DNA of 32,616 bases. Source: an uncultured Ignavibacterium sp. (GTDB lineage Bacteria > Bacteroidota > Ignavibacteria > Ignavibacteriales > Ignavibacteriaceae). A model generated the notes under the pieces. The model saw only the letters and a program-made list of their open reading frames with translations. It was not told the origin of the DNA and did no database searches. The stretch covers positions 1-32,616 of the forward strand of contig CALHAB010000164.1 of the NCBI GenBank assembly GCA_937934185.1. The letters run 5' to 3'. The translations under genes and the position numbers were made by a program. Shown here piece after piece: positions 1 to 8,009 of this stretch (position 1 is its first letter; each line of letters opens with the position of its first letter).

Positions 1-14
1 ACCAACATATACAG

Positions 15-50
15 TATCCTCGTAGAGGATAAATAAATATTTTTTTAACA
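15..50 (+). terminator. Hairpin plus T-run, possible terminator or repeat hairpin
   Basis: A perfect 7-bp inverted repeat (TATCCTC / GAGGATA, loop GTA, 15-31) is followed by an A/T stretch containing a run of seven T (about 41-47). The shape suits an intrinsic terminator for a gene left of the window. The core also has the ATC...GAT outline of the other mini-hairpins in this region, so it may simply be a member of that repeat family. The gap between stem and T-run is longer than in a classical terminator. Confidence 0.35.
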
Positions 51-223
51 CATTAAAATCAAATGATTAAAGAAGTCAATAAATCCGGAAGAAAAATTAA
101 GTTTACACTTTTGCAATAAATCCGGCTAGGTTGACAGAATAATACAATTTGTAAAGTCTCTTTAAACAATATTATATTAAATGAGTACCTGCCTCTTGAA
201 GCTGTTGATTGAATGATTGTTTT

Positions 224-450
224 ATTGCCCTGCCTTTTAAGGCAGGGATTTTAATGATAATTCAAACCACTGTCAGGACTTTAGTCACATTCTTTCTGCT
301 GAGTAATAATGTCATCCTTTCAGGATTTTATTCTTTTGTTTTATGATTTAGTTACAAAAATTTCATCACTTCGTGATTTACAAGGCAAAGGATTTCCTCG
401 GGCTAATGAATTGGGTCCGGAATGATATCATAGAGAAAATTAGGTATAAG
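224..450. repeat. Direct repeat, copy 1 (hairpin-bearing)
   Basis: First copy of a repeat whose partner lies about 346 bases downstream. In order it contains a 9-bp stem palindrome (arms CCCTGCCTT / AAGGCAGGG, 228-247), a well-conserved block starting TCAGGACTTTAGTCACAT (from 273), a 5-bp hairpin ATCCT-TTC-AGGAT (314-326), a 5-bp hairpin ATCAC-TTC-GTGAT (365-377), and a GGTATAAGG tail. The hairpins and the central block are almost identical in the other copy. The spacer between the first palindrome and the central block is not. Confidence 0.8.
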
Positions 451-523
451 GAAATAAGGTATAAGGAATTAGAGCAATAAAGTCTTTTGCAAAGTAACAA
501 ACTTCGTATGGGTTTTTGTTTGC

Positions 524-547
524 AGCTCAAGTCTGGAGACTTGAGCT
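524..547. repeat. Perfect 10-bp stem hairpin between the repeat copies
   Basis: Arms AGCTCAAGTC (524-533) and GACTTGAGCT (538-547) pair perfectly around a TGGA tetraloop. No run of T follows on either strand, so an intrinsic terminator is unlikely. The form, a short GC-containing stem standing alone in an AT-rich spacer, is like REP hairpins recognised by RAYT transposases. That link is inference, since no RAYT gene is visible here. Confidence 0.6.
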
Positions 548-570
548 ACGGATTAATATTTATTGATTCT

Positions 571-800
571 ATTGCCCTGCCTTTCAAGGCAGGGATTGAA
601 TGATGACCAGCTTCTCTATCAGGACTTTAGTCACATTTGTTCTGCTGAGTAATAATGTCATCCTTTCAGGATTTTATTTTTTTTGCTTTATGATTTTGTT
701 ACAATAATTTCATCACTTCGTGATTTGTTGTGCAGAGGATTTTTAAACCTGATTAAGCAATATTTGTAATGATAGAATAGAGGGAAATAGGTATAAGGAT
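571..800. repeat. Direct repeat, copy 2 (hairpin-bearing)
   Basis: Second copy of the unit at 224-450. The same elements come in the same order: palindrome with 9-base arms (575-594), the AGGACTTTAGTCACAT block (from 621), ATCCT-TTC-AGGAT (660-672), ATCAC-TTC-GTGAT (712-724) and a GGTATAAGG tail near 790. Length differences in the T-rich stretch between the two mini-hairpins shift any reading frame relative to copy 1, while the stems stay intact. This suggests that structure rather than peptide is what persists. Confidence 0.8.
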
Positions 801-875
801 ACAAGGGAGAAATTCAAAACAGAATCATTATGGATTTATTCAATTAGATACAATATAAATTAAATCCTTGTTCTG

Positions 876-1448
876 TTAACTTTCCGGCGGCGGTGAAAAA
901 AATTTTTTCTTAATCATAAATGAAAAATACACCACAGCAACTCCAACAATTAGTACAGCAACCAATGGAATGAAAATGGCGATAAGTGATAGTATTGTTG
1001 AACCAGTAGCCTCTGCAGTTGATACAACAGGATTTGCAAGCCCTCCGGTTGTGGCTGATGATTTTAATCTGATCAAACCGGTTGCAGCGTGAATTGTACC
1101 TGCAACTCCGCCGCCGGCAATCAAAGCCAAAGCCCATTTAATCAACGGTGAAAATTCTGTTATAACTGCACCTGTTAGAATAATTCCGGCAAAAATTGCG
1201 AATGGATGTTCAATCGTATCAAGAAAATTATCCAGCCACGGAATATAATAAGCTCCGATTTCTACAATTGTTGCAACTGCAAATGCAACAAGTGCAGGCA
1301 GTGTTCCAATCCATTGGAAATAAGTTGAAAGCTGAAGATTGCCTGTATATGCAGCTATTGATACAATTAAGAAAGGAATAAAAATTCTGAATCCAACAGC
1401 GGCCGCAAGCCCGACTCCAACAAACAAACTTAAAATTAAATCAACCAT
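876..1448 (-). CDS. DUF4126 family membrane protein
   Basis: A 190-aa integral membrane protein that I recognise as DUF4126 family; its molecular function is not known. It has a hydrophobic N-terminal segment (about residues 3-35), a further segment near 47-69, Gly/Ala-rich segments around 84-127, and a C-terminal helix (about 151-177) ending in a basic KKK tail, which would face the cytoplasm. The ATG at 1448 follows AAAAGGAATC, a good ribosome binding site. It lies about 30 bases downstream of cydB on the same strand, so it is probably the last gene of the cyd transcript. Whether it has a respiratory role is open, because DUF4126 genes also occur in other contexts. Confidence 0.8.
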   Translation of the reverse strand: MVDLILSLFVGVGLAAAVGFRIFIPFLIVSIAAYTGNLQLSTYFQWIGTLPALVAFAVATIVEIGAYYIPWLDNFLDTIEHPFAIFAGIILTGAVITEFSPLIKWALALIAGGGVAGTIHAATGLIRLKSSATTGGLANPVVSTAEATGSTILSLIAIFIPLVAVLIVGVAVVYFSFMIKKKFFSPPPES

Positions 1449-1478
1449 AAGATTCCTTTTAAGATTATTTTCGATCTT

Positions 1479-2507
1479 TCAGTAACTCATATTAGTTAAT
1501 TTTACTTTACCACGGAATATCCAGTAGATACTAATTGTGTAAGCAAGTACAAATGGGAATCCAATAGCTGCAATAATTAACATAATAGTTAAAGTCTTCT
1601 GAGATGAAGCTGCATTATAAATCGTAAGACTGTATTCAGGATTTGGATTTGACAACACTATATTCGGAAAAATTCCAACAGCAAATAATGCAAGTAAAGA
1701 AGCAATGCTGGCAGCAGATGAAAGAAATGCCATAAACTCTCTTCCGTGATGAATTTCTCTTGGTATGTTTGCAATAGCAAGCATATTAAGCAAAGCAAGA
1801 ATAAAAAGAGGTGGAAAATCTTTGAAGTGTTTAGCCATATTCGGAAAGTAAATTAAAGTCGCCATTGTTGTTGTTACATAACAAATTACAAAAAAGATAA
1901 TTGTGTTGTTCACCCAACCTTTTAATTTCAGATTCAGTTCATTCTCTGTTTTAAGAACACCATAAATTGAGCCGTGCATCATAAATAAAGCAACAGTTGT
2001 AACTCCAACCAAAACAGTATAAGGATTAATCATAGTCCAGAAAGTTCCCACATATTCTTTATTTGCATCCAAAGGAATTCCTGTAATTATATTACCGAGT
2101 GCAACACCCATAAGAAAAGCAATCAAGATACTTGCAACACTGAAAGCAATATCCCACATTTGTCTCCACCATTTCATCGGCCTTTTACTTCTGAATTCAA
2201 TTGCAACTGCTCTGAAGATTAACATAAACAGCAGCATAATAATCGCATTATAAAATCCTGAAAATACAGTGGCATAAACATGAGGAAACGCTGCGAACAA
2301 AGCTCCGCCGCCGGTAACTAACCAGACTTCATTTCCATCCCACACAGGCCCGATTGAATTAAGCATTATTCTTCTGTCAATATCCTCTTTAACAAGAAGG
2401 TGAAGCGCTCCGATGCCAAGATCAAATCCATCAAGAATTGCATAACCTGTTAGTAATAATCCGATTAGAATAAACCAGATTGTATTTAGATCTAAATTAA
2501 ATTCCAT
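1479..2507 (-). CDS. cydB: Cytochrome bd ubiquinol oxidase subunit II
   Basis: CydB is the second subunit of the bd-type quinol oxidase, which reduces O2 to water at the cytoplasmic membrane using quinol and has high oxygen affinity. The protein is hydrophobic throughout, with the family N-terminus NTIWFILIGLLLTGYAILDG followed by FDLGIG, and the WDGNEVW segment typical of CydB. An in-frame start exists 30 bases upstream, inside cydA. I chose the ATG at 2507 because AAGAGGAAT sits just before it and because the family starts there; this gives 342 aa. The ribosome binding site overlaps the cydA stop region, so the two genes are probably translationally coupled. No small CydX-type subunit is seen after it. 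Confidence 0.95.
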   Translation of the reverse strand: MEFNLDLNTIWFILIGLLLTGYAILDGFDLGIGALHLLVKEDIDRRIMLNSIGPVWDGNEVWLVTGGGALFAAFPHVYATVFSGFYNAIIMLLFMLIFRAVAIEFRSKRPMKWWRQMWDIAFSVASILIAFLMGVALGNIITGIPLDANKEYVGTFWTMINPYTVLVGVTTVALFMMHGSIYGVLKTENELNLKLKGWVNNTIIFFVICYVTTTMATLIYFPNMAKHFKDFPPLFILALLNMLAIANIPREIHHGREFMAFLSSAASIASLLALFAVGIFPNIVLSNPNPEYSLTIYNAASSQKTLTIMLIIAAIGFPFVLAYTISIYWIFRGKVKLTNMSY

Positions 2508-2517
2508 AATATTCCTC

Positions 2518-3876
2518 TTAAGCTTTTGGATGACCAATTTCTGAAGGAATTAAATCTGCTTCTTCAGGTCCGTGCTGAATTTTATTATTCAACAAGTAGA
2601 TAAATAAAATAAACAGCCCGATGTAAATCAAAGTAAACATAATCAGAGAATACCAGACCTGTCCTGCCTGAACTGCTTTAGATAAACCTTCTGAAGTTCT
2701 CATTAGTCCGTAAACAATCCACGGTTGTCTTCCGACCTCGGCGGTAATCCATCCAACCTGATTAGCAATCTGTGGAAGTAAAACAGAGAAAACAAAAATC
2801 CATAGAAGCCAGCGATGTTTGAACAGAGTTCCTTTCCACCAGAGAAATACTCCAAGAACAGAAATTGCAATCAGCATAAATCCAATTGCAACCATTAGAT
2901 GATATGCCTGAAACACAATATTAACTGGAGGTCTTTCATCTTCAGGAAATGAATTTAATCCTGTAACCTTTGTATTTGCATCCCAACCAATCAGATAGCT
3001 CAGCATTGAAGGAACGGCAATTCCAAATTTTACTTCCTGATTATCTTCGTTAACCCAACCGAATAAGTATAATGGTGCGTGAGTCTGATCATCAAACACT
3101 GCTTCCATAGCTGCAAGTTTTGCCGGCTGATTTTTGGCAACTCCAACCGCACTTTGATGTCCGGTAAACAATTGAAACAATGAAGCGATAAGAGCCATTA
3201 CTAAAGCAATTCTGATTGATGATTTTGCAAAACGAATATGTTTATCTTTCAATAGATAATAAGCTGCTACACTAATAACAAGAAAAGCACCTGCCAACCA
3301 GCATCCGGATATTGTATGAAGAAGTCTGTCAACTGATGAAGGATTAAAAACCATCGCCCAGAAGTCGGTGATCTCTGCTCTTGCGTTGATTCCTTCTCCA
3401 ACTATATGATAACCTGCAGGTGTTTGCATCCAGGAATTTGCTACAACAATCCAGATTGCACTAAACATTGAACCCAAAGCAACCATCAAAGTTGAAAAGA
3501 AATGCATTTTCGGTCCGACTTTATCCCATCCAAAAACCAATACAGCAAGAAAACCAGACTCAAGAAAGAAAGCAAAAATTCCTTCTGCTGCAAGAGCACT
3601 GCCGAAAACATCTCCGACGAATCTTGAGTATGTTGCCCAGTTTGTTCCGAATTCAAATTCCATTACGATTCCTGTTGCAACTCCAATTGCAAAAGTTAAA
3701 GCAAAGATTTTAACCCAGAACTTCGTCATCTGTTCATAAAATTTATCTTTGGTTTTCAGGTACATCCCTTCTGTGATTACCATAAAAACACCTAAGCCGA
3801 TACTTAAAGGAGGATAGATATAGTGAAATGCAATGGTGATAGCAAACTGTAATCTGGAAAGAATTTCAACATCCAT
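2518..3876 (-). CDS. cydA: Cytochrome bd ubiquinol oxidase subunit I
   Basis: CydA, 452 aa, carries the three haems and the quinol site of cytochrome bd. Visible ligands and key residues are His18 (distal haem), Glu98 and Glu106 in [12 protein letters not shown] (proton and haem-site acids), His187 in LLHTISG and Met328 in YHLMVAIG (haem b558 ligands), and the GRQPW motif at 382-386. The quinol-binding Q-loop following GHQSA (about 240) is the short form, without the long insertion of E. coli CydA. The gene precedes cydB by 10 bases and is probably the first gene of the operon. The ribosome binding site before the ATG is weak (AGGTAC). No cydDC assembly genes lie in the window. Confidence 0.97.
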   Translation of the reverse strand: MDVEILSRLQFAITIAFHYIYPPLSIGLGVFMVITEGMYLKTKDKFYEQMTKFWVKIFALTFAIGVATGIVMEFEFGTNWATYSRFVGDVFGSALAAEGIFAFFLESGFLAVLVFGWDKVGPKMHFFSTLMVALGSMFSAIWIVVANSWMQTPAGYHIVGEGINARAEITDFWAMVFNPSSVDRLLHTISGCWLAGAFLVISVAAYYLLKDKHIRFAKSSIRIALVMALIASLFQLFTGHQSAVGVAKNQPAKLAAMEAVFDDQTHAPLYLFGWVNEDNQEVKFGIAVPSMLSYLIGWDANTKVTGLNSFPEDERPPVNIVFQAYHLMVAIGFMLIAISVLGVFLWWKGTLFKHRWLLWIFVFSVLLPQIANQVGWITAEVGRQPWIVYGLMRTSEGLSKAVQAGQVWYSLIMFTLIYIGLFILFIYLLNNKIQHGPEEADLIPSEIGHPKA

Positions 3877-3988
3877 ACTTGTACCTAATTTTTATTATTT
3901 ACATCATCAAATTAACAAAAAAATTATTCTGAGTCTGAGGAAAATTTTTGATGACAAGATTACAATCACATTTCTTTGCATTGTTAAT

Positions 3989-4324
3989 TTATTTTTTGAA
4001 CAAGTTTAATTTATCTGCAAAATCAGCAGCAAAATTTTTTATCATCAGAGAAGTATCAGAATCCTGAGTGGCTCTTTGATATGATTCAGCAAGCTTAACA
4101 AAAATCTGGTGATAATGAATATTCATTTCCTCAATCAGCATTTCTTTTGTCCACAAGTCAAGTCCCATTGTTATTGAATCTTCTTTATCCCACAAAGAAA
4201 GGAAAAGAGTTTTCGCTTCCCGTTTTCCATCAAAACCGGAATCATCAGCTTCCCACTGAATTTTTTCAGGAAGATTATTATCGTCAAGTTCAACTGTAAA
4301 AATAATTCTGGATATTTTGCTCAT
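3989..4324 (-). CDS. gldC: GldC-like gliding/T9SS-associated protein
   Basis: A small soluble protein resembling GldC, a cytoplasmic protein linked to gliding motility and type IX secretion in Bacteroidota. Features seen are a short acidic beta-rich N-terminus (SRIIFTVELDDNNLPEKIQW), the LFLSLWDKE and DLWTKEM segments, and a helical C-terminus with YQRATQD and FADKLNLFKK. There is no signal peptide. The frame can be extended 22 codons upstream, but the ATG at 4324 follows AAAGGAAAAA and matches the usual family N-terminus (MSKISRI), giving 111 aa. It stands alone; no other gld or por genes are nearby. In known genomes GldC is accessory rather than essential for secretion. Confidence 0.75.
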   Translation of the reverse strand: MSKISRIIFTVELDDNNLPEKIQWEADDSGFDGKREAKTLFLSLWDKEDSITMGLDLWTKEMLIEEMNIHYHQIFVKLAESYQRATQDSDTSLMIKNFAADFADKLNLFKK

Positions 4325-4404
4325 AATAAATTTTTCCTTTTGTTGATTGCCAGAGATGGACTTTTTAATTAGTTTAGTGCTAAGTAACAATTAAAATCAT
4401 AAAT

Positions 4405-5130
4405 ATGCAGATTAAATTATTTTTTATAAGAAAAATAAAAGCCCTCTTTTTCAAATTTAAACTTCATTTATTTATTAAACCTTTCGAATCTATTATCCTC
4501 AATTTATTATATCTATCAAAACTTTCATATTGGGTAAGTAAAAATAGAAACCTAAAGTTTAATGATTTTTATAACAAAAAAGTTAAATACGAAGACCGGT
4601 TTAAACTCCACAAATTTGTTATTGATACAGAAATTCAAGATTGCGAATTCGATTTTTTCGAATTCGGAGTAGCCGAAGGCACATCCTTTAAATGGTGGAC
4701 GGAACAAATTAAAAATCCGAACTGTAGATTTTTTGGTTTTGATGTATTCACTGGTTTACCAGAAGATTTTGGAGTTATGAAAAAAAGTCACTATGACACT
4801 AAAGGGTCAACACCTTTAATTAAAGATGCTAGAGTAACTTTCATAAGTGGTCTTTTTCAAGAATCACTTCCTTTATTTTTGAATAAATATGATCATAATG
4901 ACAAAAGAAAAGTGATTCATATGGATGCTGATTTATATTCTTCAACTTTATTTGTACTGACTTATTTATATCCATATCTCAAAGAAAACGATATTATTAT
5001 CTTTGATGAGTTCGGAGTGCCAACTCACGAATTTAAAGCATTTTATGAAATCGTATCAGCATACAAATTCAAATATGAAGTTCTTGGGGCAATTAATAAT
5101 TATCTCCAGATTGCAATCAAATTAATATAA
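4405..5130 (+). CDS. TylF/macrocin-O-methyltransferase-like class I methyltransferase
   Basis: A 241-aa protein with the SAM-dependent methyltransferase fold of the TylF type. Motif I is FEFGVAEGTS (85-94). The HMDADLYSST segment (172-181) and IIFDEFG (198-204) are the family's metal- and substrate-side motifs, and GFDVFTGLPEDF (111-122) is typical too. Residues 1-50 are a basic, hydrophobic extension that may lie against the membrane. No good ribosome binding site precedes the ATG. The gene is more A/T-rich than its neighbours and faces away from gldC, which would fit acquisition, but I could not test this. The substrate is unknown; family members methylate sugars of antibiotics or surface polymers. 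It ends 20 bases before a secreted protein gene. Confidence 0.75.
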   Translation: MQIKLFFIRKIKALFFKFKLHLFIKPFESIILNLLYLSKLSYWVSKNRNLKFNDFYNKKVKYEDRFKLHKFVIDTEIQDCEFDFFEFGVAEGTSFKWWTEQIKNPNCRFFGFDVFTGLPEDFGVMKKSHYDTKGSTPLIKDARVTFISGLFQESLPLFLNKYDHNDKRKVIHMDADLYSSTLFVLTYLYPYLKENDIIIFDEFGVPTHEFKAFYEIVSAYKFKYEVLGAINNYLQIAIKLI

Positions 5131-5150
5131 TTTTACTTTCAGGAGGGGTT

Positions 5151-6947
5151 ATGAAAATTAGAATTGTATTCATCATTTTAATATTCCTGTCAAGTCTAAA
5201 TTTTCCTCAGCAAAATTGGGAATTATTAAATAGTGGAGTTAGTAGTTACCTTCAGGATGTATATTTTATCTCTAAGGATGTTGGTTGGGCAGTGGGATAT
5301 CAAGGAACGATACTCAAAACAACTTCAGGTGGTTCGACTTGGATACAACAAAATTCCAATACAGGAGTTGACTTGTTATCTGTATTTTTTATTAATGAAA
5401 ACACTGGATGGATTGGTGGCGCCAACGGAGTATTCCTCAAGACCACTAATGGTGGAACAACTTGGGAAAATATTATAACTAACAATTACAGTATTTACTC
5501 TATCCGCTTTCTAAATGAAAGTTTTGGATACGCTATTAGTAGTTATATAACAAATTATGAAAGATATGGATTTATACTGAGAACTTCTGATGGAGGTTAT
5601 AGCTGGAGTATTGTATATTCTAACTATGATTATGGATTCATTGATTTGTATTTTCATCAAGAACGGGGCTGGATTGTAGGTACAAATGGTTTTCTGATCT
5701 CAACTATAGATTCTGGTAAAACCTGGATTCCCAGAAATACCAATACTACTCATTGGTTATATGATGTTTTCTTTATTGACAAACAATTCGGTTGGGCAGT
5801 TGGTGGCAATACAAACACTGAAGCAATCCTTAAAACAACTGATGGTGGACAAACCTGGAATCAACAGTTAATGTCTTCGCAATACAAATGGCTTACAGGT
5901 GTAAGTTTCATTAATCGAAATATTGGATGGGCTTGCGGATATAACGGTGTTATCCTCAAAACAACAAATGGCGGTAATTCCTGGTCCAGACAAAATATAT
6001 CGACCTCCAATTATTTGCGGAAGGTAGTTTTCCCTGATTCAACAACAGGATATATTGTGGGTCAAAACGGAACGATTCTTAAATATGGGGCTAAAAATAT
6101 TAATATAATAAAACCAAATGGCGGAGAGAGTATTTTTGCCGGCTCAATTTATAATATTGAATGGGCTAGCCAGAATGTGTTGAAAGTTAAAATTGAATTT
6201 TCCTCAAACGGAGGTAACTCGTGGACAATTATTGAAGATTCCGTTGAAAGCACTGGTATTTATAATTGGACAGTTCCAAATTATTTAACTAATCAGGCAC
6301 TAATAAAAATTACAAATGTTAGCAATCCACAAGATTATGATATCAGCAATGGGACTTTTTCAATTATAAGCTCAAAATTTATCATAGTAACATATCCAAA
6401 CGGTGGTGAAATACTTCAAGGGAATTCAAATAAAGATTTAACTTGGTTGAGTAATGATGTTCTGAATGTAAAATTAGAATTTTCATCAAATAATGGAGCA
6501 AGTTGGGAATTAATTGATGAGAATATCCCATCATCTGGCATTTACAATTGGCTGGTTCCAAACATTAACACAATTCAAGGAAGAATTCGAATAAGCGATC
6601 AAGATTCACCTCAAATTTTTGATATAAGTGATTCAACATTTAGAATAAACAGAACTACTTCTGTCGAGGATAAATCCAAACTGCTTAATTTTAACCTAGA
6701 GCAGAATTTTCCAAATCCTTTTAATCCATCCACAAAAATTTATTTTACTTTACCTAAAGAAACTTTTGTAAATATAAAAATATATGATCTAACTGGACAA
6801 CAAATTACTGAATTGTGTAATGATATTTTTCAAGCAGGTAAAAATGAATTGGTTTTTAATGCGAAAGAACTACCCTCTGGCACTTACATATGTTCAATAA
6901 TTGCATCTGATTTTAGGAAATCGATTAAGATGACTTTAATGAAATAA
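5151..6947 (+). CDS. Secreted YCF48/BNR-repeat protein with T9SS sorting domain
   Basis: A 598-aa exported protein. Residues 1-20 are a signal peptide. Residues about 21-310 hold some six repeats of the pattern DVYFIS...GWAVG..G.ILKTT.GG.TW, the YCF48 beta-propeller repeat also found in photosystem II assembly factors. Two Kre9/KNH-like modules follow, from about residues 322 and 414, each opening with PNGGE and holding FSSN.G.SW and SGIYNW. The last ~85 residues are a type A T9SS sorting domain (EQNFPNPFNPSTK, then IYDLTGQQ and the LPSGTY segment). It is therefore probably carried to the cell surface or released, with the C-terminal domain removed. It has a strong AGGAGG site before the ATG. 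The ligand is unknown. Confidence 0.9.
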   Translation: MKIRIVFIILIFLSSLNFPQQNWELLNSGVSSYLQDVYFISKDVGWAVGYQGTILKTTSGGSTWIQQNSNTGVDLLSVFFINENTGWIGGANGVFLKTTNGGTTWENIITNNYSIYSIRFLNESFGYAISSYITNYERYGFILRTSDGGYSWSIVYSNYDYGFIDLYFHQERGWIVGTNGFLISTIDSGKTWIPRNTNTTHWLYDVFFIDKQFGWAVGGNTNTEAILKTTDGGQTWNQQLMSSQYKWLTGVSFINRNIGWACGYNGVILKTTNGGNSWSRQNISTSNYLRKVVFPDSTTGYIVGQNGTILKYGAKNINIIKPNGGESIFAGSIYNIEWASQNVLKVKIEFSSNGGNSWTIIEDSVESTGIYNWTVPNYLTNQALIKITNVSNPQDYDISNGTFSIISSKFIIVTYPNGGEILQGNSNKDLTWLSNDVLNVKLEFSSNNGASWELIDENIPSSGIYNWLVPNINTIQGRIRISDQDSPQIFDISDSTFRINRTTSVEDKSKLLNFNLEQNFPNPFNPSTKIYFTLPKETFVNIKIYDLTGQQITELCNDIFQAGKNELVFNAKELPSGTYICSIIASDFRKSIKMTLMK

Positions 6948-6976
6948 CCAGATTATTCAATTACTCAAAAGATAAT

Positions 6977-7333
6977 TTAATACTTCTGATACTTCGCAAA
7001 TTTATTTCTAACCATTTCATCGTTAATGTTCAAAAACTTTCCATCAGAATCTTTCAGCCAGATTTCACCAAGATATCGTCCATATTTTTCTTTTGTATCT
7101 TTAATTGTTTCAATAATTATTTCTTTATCAAGAATCAAACTCTTAAGAAAATCTCTTGAAGCCAAACCTTTTGCTCTTTCTTTACCTCTTAGTTCAGGTG
7201 CATTTATTCTGTTAAGTCTGATTTTCTCTCCGCGAATCCAGGTATGCAATCCCAGATCAATATCAATTGTGCAGGTATCTCCGTCATAAACAGACACCAC
7301 TTTCGCTTTGTAGTGATATAATTGTTTATCCAT
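6977..7333 (-). CDS. SNase-like (thermonuclease family) nuclease without signal peptide
   Basis: A 118-aa staphylococcal-nuclease-fold protein. The calcium-site acids are in VYDGDT (Asp17, Asp19). Arg39 in KIRL, Glu47 in INAPELRG and Arg86 in KYGRYLGEI match the catalytic Arg35/Glu43/Arg87 of the S. aureus enzyme, so it should be an active phosphodiesterase on DNA or RNA. Unlike most family members it starts directly with the fold (MDKQLYHYKAKV), has no signal peptide and is shorter than usual, which suggests a cytoplasmic or non-classically exported enzyme. The ATG follows a strong AAGGAGG. It converges on the T9SS cargo gene and is divergent from the small exported protein at 7374. Confidence 0.88.
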   Translation of the reverse strand: MDKQLYHYKAKVVSVYDGDTCTIDIDLGLHTWIRGEKIRLNRINAPELRGKERAKGLASRDFLKSLILDKEIIIETIKDTKEKYGRYLGEIWLKDSDGKFLNINDEMVRNKFAKYQKY

Positions 7334-7373
7334 TTTTGCCTCCTTTTATTTTGGTCAATAGCTGATTATTTTG

Positions 7374-7934
7374 ATGCGCCAAAATTGGAAGATTAAATTG
7401 AAAATAAAAATTCTGTTATTATTTGCATTAACATTTTCTTCAGTAATCTTAGCTCAGATTGGGGTGAGTGCAGGAACTTTGATTGGTGCAAGTTCTTTCA
7501 ACAGCAACTCTCCTGCAGTCGGTGGTTTTGCAGCAGGATTTTTTGTGGAAACAGACACACCTCTATTTGAAGAAGTATTTCCAAGACTTGGATTTGTTTT
7601 TATGAAAGATATTAATGCTGTTCTGCCGAATAACAGAAAATCATATTATCCGTCAATGCTTGGATTAAACTTTAAAGGCGTTACTTCTCAGTATTTCGAT
7701 AGTAAAATTTTTCTTGAAGAAGGAATTGGTTTGCTTGCTCTTAACGATAAAACTTTTATTGATAAAAATTCCTGGGAGTTTGGACTAGCACTTTCATTTC
7801 TCGCAGGACTTGATATGAGAGATTTTAATCTAAGAGGATTGAAAACCGGTGCAGCTGTTGAATATGGTTTAACTTTCACCGGATCACTTCCTTCTTATCT
7901 TAATTTTTATCTTCAATTTCATTATACATTTTAA
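7374..7934 (+). CDS. Small exported protein, possibly an outer-membrane beta-barrel
   Basis: I do not recognise a named family. The protein is 186 aa from the ATG at 7374; a TTG lies directly before it and could also serve. It has a basic N-terminus followed by a hydrophobic signal peptide (KILLLFALTFSSVILAQ). The mature part shows alternating hydrophobic/polar strands rich in Gly and Phe and ends in the aromatic strand FYLQFHYTF. A terminal Phe after alternating residues is the usual signature of an outer-membrane beta-barrel. No ribosome binding site is evident. It shares a 40-base divergent intergenic region with the SNase-like gene. Confidence 0.6.
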   Translation: MRQNWKIKLKIKILLLFALTFSSVILAQIGVSAGTLIGASSFNSNSPAVGGFAAGFFVETDTPLFEEVFPRLGFVFMKDINAVLPNNRKSYYPSMLGLNFKGVTSQYFDSKIFLEEGIGLLALNDKTFIDKNSWEFGLALSFLAGLDMRDFNLRGLKTGAAVEYGLTFTGSLPSYLNFYLQFHYTF

Positions 7935-7979
7935 TTTGCTGTACCGTTTTTTACCATTAAACCAAAACCCGGGTTGTTT

Positions 7980-7987
7980 TATCTTTG
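7980..7987 (+). promoter_or_regulatory. Candidate -7 element of a Bacteroidetes-type promoter
   Basis: TATCTTTG fits the Bacteroidetes -7 consensus TAnnTTTG exactly and lies about 22 bases before the DUF4159 start codon. No TTG-type -33 element is seen at a sensible distance, so this is only a weak candidate for the promoter of the DUF4159-DUF4175 pair. Confidence 0.3.
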
Positions 7988-8009
7988 AACGGAAAGTTTC
8001 AATAAAAAG

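Larger units (their letters stand above)
1..875. other. Gene-free, hairpin-rich intergenic region
   Basis: No credible coding region is seen on either strand across these 875 bases. The stretch holds two diverged copies of a repeat unit (about 224-450 and 571-800), several short perfect inverted repeats, and a tandem motif built on GGTATAAGG (about 442-470, with another copy near 790). The sequence AATAAATCCGG also occurs twice near 80 and 116. The one tempting short frame (309-425, 38 codons) is not preserved in the second repeat copy, which argues that the repeat is not coding. The density of small hairpins resembles REP/BIME-type intergenic repeats, but no transposase that could mobilise them lies in this window. 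Confidence 0.7.

Noticed and set aside
309-425. A 38-codon frame (MSSFQDFILL...) in repeat copy 1
   Set aside because: The equivalent frame in copy 2 stops after 12 codons because of indels, no ribosome binding site precedes it, and its start lies just upstream of a mini-hairpin. It looks like a by-product of the repeat.
224-800. CRISPR array
   Set aside because: Only two long, diverged repeat copies with one large spacer, and no cas genes; the units are too long and too different.
3468-3713. An 81-codon plus-strand frame inside cydA, and similar long frames opposite or inside other genes (for example 11647-11988 and 21897-22169)
   Set aside because: They lie entirely within strongly supported genes on the other strand or frame, have low-complexity or cysteine/phenylalanine-rich translations and no family resemblance.
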